Source: an uncultured Lachnospiraceae bacterium
Lineage (GTDB): Bacteria > Bacillota > Clostridia > Lachnospirales > Lachnospiraceae
Length of the DNA: 7,095 bases
NCBI GenBank assembly: GCA_945485625.1
Contig: CALYSH010000072.1
Span: forward strand, 1-7,095
Reading direction: 5' to 3'
Under the pieces are notes generated by a model, which had not been told where the DNA came from, ran no database searches, and saw only the letters and a list, made by a program, of their open reading frames with translations. This document shows positions 1-5,327 of the stretch, in pieces. Positions within the stretch are counted from its first letter, which is position 1; each line of letters starts with the position of its first letter. A program made the translations under genes and the position numbers.

Positions 1-47
1 AAAAATTCATAGACTACATTTCTGACAATGCAGAAAGGAATGAGGCT
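1..47 (+). other. Leader of spoVAA with SD; possible tail of an upstream gene
   Basis: This short stretch holds the SD for spoVAA: AGAAAGGA at 32-39, eight bases before the ATG at 48. The spoVAA frame is open back to the window edge (16 extra codons), so a longer N-terminus cannot be excluded, but family length and the SD favour 48. In many Bacilli and Clostridia sigF (spoIIAC) lies directly upstream. Its last codons could be the frame ending in TAG at 10-12 or the one ending in TGA at 23-25, but too few residues remain to recognise either. No sigma-G promoter is visible in these 47 bases. Confidence 0.5.
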
Positions 48-674
48 ATGAATCAGACAACCGTTTATTTGAAATGTGATCGAAATGTGGAAGTAAGACA
101 GGAAGATGTATTTATGAAGGACCTTGGCAGCATTCAATGTGCTGACAAGGTCCTTTGTGCGAAAATAAAGAGCCTTAAAGTACATCATTTCACTCAGGGG
201 AAGGCAACCCGGACGGTTATCAGCTGCTTAAAACTGGTTCAGATGATAGAGGAGCAGGATCCGGGTGTAAGCGTGGAAATTGTGGGAGAATCCGATGTAC
301 TGGTGGAATGGGTGGATGTGAAAAAAAGAAAGGGACCGGCGGTTTGGGGAAAGCTTATTATCGTCAGTATGGTCAGCTTTTTCGGTACTGCCTTTACGGT
401 AATGGGTTTCCATAATGACGTGGATATCAACAAAATATTTGAAACCGTATATCTGGTGGTGATGAATGAGCCGCCACAGGGAATCAATATTATGGAGATT
501 ACCTATTCTATCGGCCTGGCCCTTGGAATCATAGTGTTCTTTAACCATGTGGGCCCCAGGAAGTTAACAAAGGATCCTACTCCTATTGCAGTATCCATGC
601 ATCAATATGAGGTGGATGTGGATGAGACCCTGATTGAACTGGCTAACAGGGAAGGAAAAGAGGAGGACGTGTAG
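48..674 (+). CDS. spoVAA: Stage V sporulation protein AA (SpoVAA)
   Basis: This is a component of the SpoVA channel that carries Ca2+-dipicolinic acid across the inner forespore/spore membrane during sporulation and germination. The product has 208 residues, close to the 206 of Bacillus subtilis SpoVAA. Residues 1-95 form a soluble N-terminal domain, ending in a basic patch (KKRKG) before membrane segment 1 (about 98-119). A short loop follows, starting GFHNDVDI, which matches the family's NFHEDVS motif. Segment 2 (about 149-167) contains YSIGLALGIIVFFNH, nearly identical to the B. subtilis YSIGLGLGMIVFFNH. The C-terminal tail (DPTPIAVSMHQYEVDVDE) is also family-typical. The start at 48 is chosen from the SD at 32-39. 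One base separates its stop from spoVAB, so the two are almost certainly translated together. The function is by homology to the family; the identification itself is strong. Confidence 0.93.
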   Translation: MNQTTVYLKCDRNVEVRQEDVFMKDLGSIQCADKVLCAKIKSLKVHHFTQGKATRTVISCLKLVQMIEEQDPGVSVEIVGESDVLVEWVDVKKRKGPAVWGKLIIVSMVSFFGTAFTVMGFHNDVDINKIFETVYLVVMNEPPQGINIMEITYSIGLALGIIVFFNHVGPRKLTKDPTPIAVSMHQYEVDVDETLIELANREGKEEDV

Positions 675-675
675 G

Positions 676-1125
676 ATGATAAAACTCTTGTTTCTCTGGT
701 TCGCCGCCTTTTGCTTTGGAACATTGGCGGCAGCAGGCGTCTTTACGATTTTTGCCACAGTGGGTCTGGTGCCGAGATTTGTCGGAAAAACCCATACCGC
801 GTCCCATATCATGATTTACGAGAATATGATTGCATTGGGTACGGTGGCAGGTGCCGTTTTCAGTATGTTTACGGATTACGTACAGTTTGGACAATATATC
901 TCCCGGATGTGGATTCGAAACGGAATCCTAAGTGTGTTCGGGCTATTTTCCGGAATGTTTATCGGGTGTCTGGCACTTGCTATTGCTGAGATGCTGGATA
1001 GTATTCCGATCTTTTCCAGACGTATCTCTTTTCGACATGGACTTGGTGTGGCGATTACCTGTATGGCAATCGGCAAGCTTATGGGCTCCCTGTTTTATTT
1101 TATGTCGGACCTTCGGAATCTGTAG
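676..1125 (+). CDS. spoVAB: Stage V sporulation protein AB (SpoVAB)
   Basis: This small polytopic inner-membrane protein (149 residues; B. subtilis SpoVAB is about 141) is encoded with the SpoVA dipicolinate channel. About four hydrophobic segments are visible at roughly 3-30, 47-66, 82-105 and 121-142. Family-typical stretches are GLVPRF near residue 30, AEMLDSIPIFSRRI at about 104-117 and IGKLMGSLF at 132-140; B. subtilis has GIIPRL, TEVLNVLPILAKRI and IGKIAGSLF at the matching places. An in-frame ATG at 634 lies inside spoVAA and is not used in my reading. The start at 676 has AGAGGAGG (659-666) nine bases upstream and gives the normal family N-terminus. The exact role of SpoVAB within the channel is not well settled. 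Confidence 0.92.
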   Translation: MIKLLFLWFAAFCFGTLAAAGVFTIFATVGLVPRFVGKTHTASHIMIYENMIALGTVAGAVFSMFTDYVQFGQYISRMWIRNGILSVFGLFSGMFIGCLALAIAEMLDSIPIFSRRISFRHGLGVAITCMAIGKLMGSLFYFMSDLRNL

Positions 1126-1208
1126 TGTATAATCTTTGCAAAATGGCGGACAATGTATTTCAGAGAGGGGATGCAGGGATGTATCCTTCGCAAGGAGAGG
1201 AGAATAAC

Positions 1209-1676
1209 ATGAGTGAAGTAACACAGGCTGAAAAAAAGGAATATCAAAAATATATAAAAAAGGTTACCCCGACCCATAATCTGTGGCTGCAGATGGGAAA
1301 GGCTTTTCTGGTGGGAGGTATTATTTGCTGCATCGGTCAGTTTTTGTTGAATACAGGGAGCAATATGGGTATGGATGAAAAGACTGCGGGAAGCTTTTGT
1401 TCTTTAATATTGATATTGGCTTCTGTACTTCTCACCGGCTTTCATTTGTTCCCTTCACTGGTAAAATGGGGTGGTGCCGGCGCACTGGTACCGATTACAG
1501 GCTTTGCCAATGCGGTTGCGGCACCTGCATTGGAGTATCAGAAGGAAGGACAGGTCTTTGGAATCGGCTGCAAGATCTTTACCATTGCCGGTCCGGTGAT
1601 TCTGTATGGCATCATCACCAGCTGGGCAGTGGGACTGGTATTTTGGCTGTTACAGATGTGGGGATTTTCCGTCTGA
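1209..1676 (+). CDS. spoVAC: Stage V sporulation protein AC (SpoVAC)
   Basis: This is a core membrane subunit of the SpoVA channel. In B. subtilis SpoVAC has been reported to behave as a mechanosensitive channel for dipicolinate release. The product is 155 residues (B. subtilis 150). Visible family features are KAFLVGGIICCIGQ at 31-44 (KAFLVGGLICAIGQ in B. subtilis), DEKTAG at 56-61, LLTGF at 74-78, GAGALVPITGFANA at 89-102 and ALEYQKEG at 107-114. Three to four membrane segments are likely (about 30-48, 62-80, 88-106, 121-150), with a charged N-terminus (EKKEYQKYIKK). The frame is open back to 1125 with earlier ATGs at 1143 and 1179. The start at 1209 is preferred because it fits the family length and has AAGGAGAGGAG (1192-1202) just upstream. 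The usual next gene, spoVAD, does not follow. Confidence 0.94.
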   Translation: MSEVTQAEKKEYQKYIKKVTPTHNLWLQMGKAFLVGGIICCIGQFLLNTGSNMGMDEKTAGSFCSLILILASVLLTGFHLFPSLVKWGGAGALVPITGFANAVAAPALEYQKEGQVFGIGCKIFTIAGPVILYGIITSWAVGLVFWLLQMWGFSV

Positions 1677-1688
1677 TGACGAAAAGTA

Positions 1689-1781
1689 TATCCAATCAGG
1701 ATAATGACAAAAAATGAGCAGTATTGAACAAAAAAGGATATAGTTTCCGAAATGGATAAATGATATCCTTATTTTATCCTT
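1689..1781. repeat. Cluster of six GGATA/TATCC pentamers in the spoVAC-epimerase gap
   Basis: The 124-base gap between spoVAC and the next gene has TATCC at 1689, 1764 and 1775 and its complement GGATA at 1699, 1736 and 1754. Well under one such pentamer would be expected by chance in this length. They are arranged as a small hairpin (TATCC-5 nt-GGATA, 1689-1703), a longer inverted repeat (1734-1741 with 1763-1770), and a direct repeat TATCCTT at 1764 and 1775, 11 bases apart. It could be a protein-binding region or an RNA structure. I do not recognise a known element. Apart from this I see no gene or convincing promoter in the gap. Confidence 0.5.
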
Positions 1782-1793
1782 GAAGGAAGGGAG
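1734..1793 (+). promoter_or_regulatory. Inverted repeat able to compete with the epimerase SD
   Basis: AAGGATAT (1734-1741) and ATATCCTT (1763-1770) are perfect complements separated by 21 bases, and the outer flanks AAA and TTT extend the pairing past one mismatch. The SD of the following gene is AAGGAAGGGAG (1783-1793). UCCUU at 1766-1770 can pair either with the first arm or with AAGGA of the SD, so the RNA could switch between SD-open and SD-covered forms. The hairpin is AT-rich and followed only by ATTTTA, so a weak terminator is the other reading. The pairing is seen; any regulation is inference. Confidence 0.3.
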
Positions 1794-1800
1794 TGCAGCG

Positions 1801-2823
1801 ATGAAGGCATTGTTTATCGGTGGAACCGGGACAATCAGCATGGCTATTACCAGACTGCTGGCCGGTATGCCGGAATGGGAGTTATATCTGTTAAACCGCG
1901 GAAACAGAAGGTACGATCTTCCGGAAGGGATAAAAACCATTGAGGCAGATATCAATGATGAAGCCCTAGTGGCTGAAAAAATATCCGATATGAGGTTTGA
2001 TGTGGTATGCGACTTTATCGGCTTTGTGAAAGAGCAGTTGGAGCGTGACTATCGGTTGTTTCGGGGGAAAACGAAACAGTTTATGTATATCAGCTCCGCT
2101 TCCGCATATCAGAAACCCTTATCGGATTATCGGATTACGGAGGGGACACCTTTGGTCAATCCGTATTGGGAGTATTCCAGAAATAAAATTGCCTGTGAAG
2201 ACTATCTGATGAAGCTGTACCGGGAGGAGGGATTCCCGGTTACCATCATCAGACCCAGTCATACGTATGATGAGCGCAGTGTACCGCTTGGCGTGCATGG
2301 GGACAGGGGAAGCTTTCAGGTAATCAGGCGCATGCAACTGGGGAAACCGGTTATTGTGCACGGAGACGGCACCGGCCTTTGGACAATGACACACAACAGT
2401 GATTTTGCAAAGGCCTTTGTGGGTCTCATGGGGAACGTGCATGCAATCGGGGAAAATTACCAGATTACAAGCGACGAAACACTGACCTGGAATCAGATTT
2501 ATCAGACCATTGCAGATTGTCTGGGGGTGGAGTATAAGCCCTATTATGTGGCGTCTGATTTCCTGGACGCAGTATCACGATATGATTTCAGAGGAGGACT
2601 TATTGGGGATAAGTCTAACTCGTTAGTGTTTGACAATGCAAAGGTGAAGCGTGCGGTGCCGGGCTTTACAGCTACGGTACGATTTGAGCAGGGAGTTCGA
2701 AATACAATAGAGTACGTGCTAAGTCATCCGGAGTGCCAGGTGGAGGATCCGGAGTTTGATGCATGGTGCGACAACGTGATTGCGGTGTTGGAGGAAGCAA
2801 AGAAGAAACTGAAAAATGGTTGA
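1801..2823 (+). CDS. NAD(P)-dependent epimerase/dehydratase-like protein (extended SDR family)
   Basis: The product is a 340-residue cytoplasmic protein of the extended/atypical short-chain dehydrogenase family, which includes nucleotide-sugar epimerases and dehydratases and the CSP41-like proteins. The N-terminal Rossmann motif is FIGGTGTIS (5-13), a GxxGxx(S) form in which the third glycycine position is Ser13. LNRG (31-34) follows strand 2 and AD (49-50) lies where the adenine-binding acidic residue is usual. YISSASAY (96-103) supplies the catalytic Ser/Thr region, and Y125-S-R-N-K129 is the YxxxK pair. RPSHTY (151-156) and HGDGTGLWTMTHNSDFAKAF (187-206) match the substrate-side half. The start at 1801 has AAGGGAG (1787-1793) seven bases upstream; a TTG at 1780 is in frame but lies before the SD. 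It follows spoVAC, where spoVAD is normally found, and precedes a terminator. The substrate cannot be told from sequence; a link to sporulation is only positional. Confidence 0.85.
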   Translation: MKALFIGGTGTISMAITRLLAGMPEWELYLLNRGNRRYDLPEGIKTIEADINDEALVAEKISDMRFDVVCDFIGFVKEQLERDYRLFRGKTKQFMYISSASAYQKPLSDYRITEGTPLVNPYWEYSRNKIACEDYLMKLYREEGFPVTIIRPSHTYDERSVPLGVHGDRGSFQVIRRMQLGKPVIVHGDGTGLWTMTHNSDFAKAFVGLMGNVHAIGENYQITSDETLTWNQIYQTIADCLGVEYKPYYVASDFLDAVSRYDFRGGLIGDKSNSLVFDNAKVKRAVPGFTATVRFEQGVRNTIEYVLSHPECQVEDPEFDAWCDNVIAVLEEAKKKLKNG

Positions 2824-2835
2824 TGTAAGGGAAAA

Positions 2836-2928
2836 ATGTTCGTAAGGAAGAGTCTTTTGAAAGCCCCTATTGATGCGGCAGAAGCTTTGCATCATCAGGA
2901 AAGAGTAGCTTTGAAAATAAAAATGTAA
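2836..2928 (+). CDS. Possible 30-residue small ORF before the terminator
   Basis: An ATG 12 bases after the epimerase stop opens a 30-codon frame that begins MFVRKSLLK and ends VALKIKM, closing with TAA four bases before the terminator stem. AAGGGA (2827-2832) precedes the ATG but only three bases away, too close for a good SD. The peptide is basic and lacks Cys and Trp; I recognise no family. A 6-bp hairpin (TGATGC 2871-2876 with GCATCA 2889-2894) lies inside. It may be a translationally coupled small protein, a gene remnant, or chance; chance is the most likely reading. Confidence 0.2.
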   Translation: MFVRKSLLKAPIDAAEALHHQERVALKIKM

Positions 2929-2931
2929 ATG

Positions 2932-2980
2932 AGAGGGAAAAATGAAATCTTTATAAAGTCATTTTTCCCTCTTGCTTTTT
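2932..2980 (+). terminator. Intrinsic terminator of the epimerase unit
   Basis: GAGGGAAAAATGA (2933-2945) is a perfect 13-bp complement of TCATTTTTCCCTC (2959-2971), and A2932 with T2972 extends it to 14 bp. The 13-base loop contains the palindrome CTTTATAAAG. The stem is followed by TGCTTTTT (2973-2980), giving a U-rich tail. It lies 108 bases after the epimerase stop and just before the next promoter, whose -35 box overlaps the tail, so it separates the two transcription units. Confidence 0.85.
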
Positions 2981-2999
2981 GCCAAATTCTCTGTATAAT
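2972..2999 (+). promoter_or_regulatory. Sigma-A-type promoter of the marR-ABC operon
   Basis: A perfect -10 box TATAAT (2994-2999) lies 16 bases after TTGCTT (2972-2977), a four-of-six match to TTGACA. The -35 box sits in the U-tract of the preceding terminator. A second candidate -35, TTGCCA at 2979, is only nine bases from the -10 and is not usable. The start site would fall near 3006, inside the first operator palindrome, so a bound repressor would block initiation. Confidence 0.75.
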
Positions 3000-3033
3000 G
3001 TTAGGTGGCTAACAAATAAGTTAGTTGCCTAAC
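3000..3033 (+). promoter_or_regulatory. Tandem palindromic operator, probably for the MarR repressor
   Basis: Two 14-bp palindromes stand in a row: GTTAGGTGGCTAAC (3000-3013) and GTTAGTTGCCTAAC (3020-3033). Both have the arms GTTAG/CTAAC around four bases; the second is the inverse form of the first, giving a shared pattern GTTAGGYRRCTAAC. Their centres are 20 bp apart, about two helical turns, so two dimers could bind the same face. The first begins at the base after the -10 box. MarR proteins bind such short palindromes as dimers and often control their own gene. The repeats are plain in the sequence; binding is inferred. Confidence 0.75.
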
Positions 3034-3063
3034 ATTTTTGCGCAAGAAGAGAAAGAAGAAACA

Positions 3064-3543
3064 ATGGTAGATCAGAAGGAAAAATGGATTGGATTTGAAC
3101 TGAAGGCAGTGAACAATTTAATTCGTCGAAATCTGGATGTACGCTTTGCTGAGGCCGGACTGGATGAGGTCAGTGGAATGCAGGGACCTATTTTGGACTT
3201 TGTGCAGGGAAAAAGTCGGGAGAAGGATGTCTTCCAGCGTGATGTAGAGAGGGAATTCAATATCCGCCGCTCCACGGCTACGGTAATGCTTCAGAATCTG
3301 GAGCAGAAGGGCTTGATTGTCAGGGAGCCGGTGGATCCTGACGGGCGATTAAAAAAGCTTGTCATCACCCCGAAGGCGGAAACGTATCAGATTATCATCC
3401 GGAAACAGATTGATATCTTTCACGAAGATTTGGAGGAGGGATTATCTGATGGGGAGAAGGAAGAATTCCTAAGGATTCTGGGAAAGATTGAGGCAAATCT
3501 GCAAAAGGTTGTTTCCGGAGGGAAACGCCCCTCAGAGCATTAG
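3064..3543 (+). CDS. MarR-family transcriptional regulator
   Basis: This 159-residue winged-helix DNA-binding protein probably represses its own operon and responds to a substrate of the exporter. The helix-turn-helix covers about residues 52-86: VFQRDVEREFNIRRSTATV leads into the recognition helix STATVMLQNLEQKGLI. The wing follows at about 87-104, with the family motif DPDGRLKKLVITPKA carrying the conserved Asp and Arg. Helices at 5-35 and 108-150 form the dimer interface. The frame can be read from a TTG at 3025, but that codon lies inside the second operator palindrome and lacks an SD, so ATG 3064 is chosen. Its own SD is weak (only purine-rich AGAAGAGAAAGAAG before the ATG), which would keep repressor levels low. 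The exporter genes follow after 26 bases. Confidence 0.92.
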   Translation: MVDQKEKWIGFELKAVNNLIRRNLDVRFAEAGLDEVSGMQGPILDFVQGKSREKDVFQRDVEREFNIRRSTATVMLQNLEQKGLIVREPVDPDGRLKKLVITPKAETYQIIIRKQIDIFHEDLEEGLSDGEKEEFLRILGKIEANLQKVVSGGKRPSEH

Positions 3544-3569
3544 AAATAGAAGAAAGGAAAGAATAAGGG

Positions 3570-5327
3570 ATGCTTAAGACATTAGCAAAACAAATCAAAG
3601 AATTCAAAAAGGATTCCATTTTGACCCCGGTATTTATGATACTGGAGGTTATTCTGGAAACCCTGATTCCTCTTTTGATGGGATCCATCATTGACAAAGG
3701 AGTGGAAAAGGGGAACATGGGTCATATTTATCTCATGGGTGGCCTGATGCTGATTTTGGCTGCAGTCAGCTTATATGCCGGCGTTATGGGAGGAAAGTAC
3801 GGTGCGAGAGCTTCAGCGGGCTTTGCAAAAAATCTCCGTGAGGCAATGTACCGTAAGATTCAGACCTTTTCCTTTGCAAACATTGACAAGTTTTCTACAG
3901 CAGGACTGGTCACCAGAATGACCACCGATGTAAGTAATATGCAGAATGCATACCAGATGATTCTTCGTATGTGTGTCCGTGCTCCGATCAGTCTGGTCTG
4001 TGCTATGGCCATGTCCTTCTTCATCAATGTGCGGATTGCCTGTATTTATCTGATTGCGGTTATTCTTCTGGGTACGGCGTTAATGATTGTAGTGAAGTTT
4101 GCCATGAAGTACTTCGGTCAGTTGTTTGAGAAGTATGATGAATTAAATGCCAGTGTTCAGGAAAATATTGCGGCAGAACGTGTGGTAAAGGCCTATGTGC
4201 GTGAGGATTATGAAACGGATAAGTTTCACAAAGCCAGCGGAAATATCTATAAGATGGGTATGAGAGCAGAAAAGATTGTAATCCTGAATTCCCCATTGAT
4301 GCAGTTCACCGTATACAGCTGTATTCTGTTAATCAGCTGGATTGGTGCGAAGATGATTGTGGGCAGCGAGCTTTCCACCGGTAATCTGACTACATTGCTT
4401 TCCTATTGTATGAATATTCTGATGAGCTTAATGATGCTTTCCATGGTATTTGTCATGATTACCATGAGCGTGGCCAGCGCAAAGCGTATTTGCGAGGTAT
4501 TAAATGAGGAGAGCAGCATTCAGAACCCTGCGGAGCCGGTGTATAAGGTGGAAGACGGAAGTATCCGCTTTGAGGATGTTGTGCTTCGCTACAATGAAAA
4601 CAGCGAGAGGCCTGTATTGGACCATATCAATCTGGATATTGCTTCCGGAGAGACCATTGGTATTATGGGTGGCACGGGCAGCTCCAAGACCAGTCTGGTG
4701 AACTTGATCAGCCGACTCTACGATGTCTCCTCAGGTGCAGTGTATGTGGGCGGTAAGGATGTAAGAAGCTATGATTTGGACAGCCTGCGTAACCAGGTAT
4801 CCGTTGTGCTGCAGAAGAATGTCCTCTTTTCCGGTACCATTCTGGAGAATCTTCGCTGGGGAGATGAGAATGCCAGCGAGGAAGAGTGCAGGAGAGCATG
4901 CGAGCTTGCATGTGCCAGCGAGTTTATCGAAAAGATGCCGGAGGGCTACAATACCTATATTGAGCAGGGTGGTTCCAATGTATCAGGTGGGCAGAAACAG
5001 AGATTATGTATTGCCAGGGCTCTGTTAAAGAAGCCTAAGGTATTGATTTTGGATGACAGCACCAGCGCGGTGGATACTGCAACAGACGCGAAGATTCGAA
5101 AAGCGTTTGCTGAGGCAATCCCCAACACCACCAAGCTGATTATTGCCCAGCGTATTTCCAGTATAGAACATGCAGACCGGATTATTGTTATGAATGAAGG
5201 TCACGTGGATGGGGTTGGTACCCATGAGGAATTACTTGCCACTAACGCTATTTACCGTGAAGTGTATGAGGCACAGACCGGGGGCAGTGGTGACTTTGAT
5301 GAAAAAGAGAAAGGAGATGAGGCATAA
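3570..5327 (+). CDS. ABC exporter half-transporter, subunit 1 (degenerate ATPase site)
   Basis: The product is a 585-residue membrane export protein with an N-terminal six-helix domain (segments near 17-40, 51-74, 131-153, 155-177, 237-262, 272-300) fused to an ATPase domain from about 330. Motifs are the A-loop Tyr341, Walker A GGTGSSKT (367-374, with Ser replacing the usual last Gly), Q-loop Gln415, signature VSGGQ (471-475), Walker B VLILDD (491-496) and D-loop SAVD (499-502). The catalytic Glu is Asp496 and the switch His is Gln527 (IIAQR), so its own Walker A/B site should hydrolyse ATP poorly. Its intact signature would complete the active site of subunit 2. This is the TM287/TM288 type of heterodimer. 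The start at 3570 has AAAGGA at 3553-3558. The C-terminus is highly charged (DFDEKEKGDEA) and its coding bases carry the SD of the next gene. Multidrug or peptide export is likely; the substrate is unknown. Confidence 0.93.
   Translation: MLKTLAKQIKEFKKDSILTPVFMILEVILETLIPLLMGSIIDKGVEKGNMGHIYLMGGLMLILAAVSLYAGVMGGKYGARASAGFAKNLREAMYRKIQTFSFANIDKFSTAGLVTRMTTDVSNMQNAYQMILRMCVRAPISLVCAMAMSFFINVRIACIYLIAVILLGTALMIVVKFAMKYFGQLFEKYDELNASVQENIAAERVVKAYVREDYETDKFHKASGNIYKMGMRAEKIVILNSPLMQFTVYSCILLISWIGAKMIVGSELSTGNLTTLLSYCMNILMSLMMLSMVFVMITMSVASAKRICEVLNEESSIQNPAEPVYKVEDGSIRFEDVVLRYNENSERPVLDHINLDIASGETIGIMGGTGSSKTSLVNLISRLYDVSSGAVYVGGKDVRSYDLDSLRNQVSVVLQKNVLFSGTILENLRWGDENASEEECRRACELACASEFIEKMPEGYNTYIEQGGSNVSGGQKQRLCIARALLKKPKVLILDDSTSAVDTATDAKIRKAFAEAIPNTTKLIIAQRISSIEHADRIIVMNEGHVDGVGTHEELLATNAIYREVYEAQTGGSGDFDEKEKGDEA

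Noticed and set aside
1128..1133. TATAAT just after the spoVAB stop, as an internal promoter for spoVAC
   Set aside because: No acceptable -35 box is found 15-19 bases upstream, and sporulation genes of this operon would use a forespore sigma factor with a different -10.
1125..1208. Upstream in-frame starts for spoVAC at 1143 and 1179
   Set aside because: They add residues absent from the family, and the strong SD at 1192-1202 points to 1209.
1780..1800. TTG start for the epimerase gene, seven codons upstream
   Set aside because: It lies before the SD (1787-1793), and the Rossmann strand begins directly at the ATG at 1801.
1677..1800. Remnant of spoVAD between spoVAC and the epimerase gene
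   Set aside because: A seven-codon frame from ATG 1704 ends at once, and none of the three frames shows SpoVAD-like N-terminal sequence.
2979..2984. TTGCCA as -35 box of the marR promoter
   Set aside because: The spacer to TATAAT would be nine bases, too short for sigma-A.
3038..3045. TTGCGCAA palindrome in the marR leader
   Set aside because: It is a single 8-bp palindrome, unrelated to the GTTAG/CTAAC boxes, and has no clear role.
3025..3063. TTG start giving a MarR protein with 13 extra N-terminal residues
   Set aside because: The TTG lies inside the second operator palindrome, lacks an SD, and the extra residues do not belong to the MarR fold; ATG 3064 fits the family.
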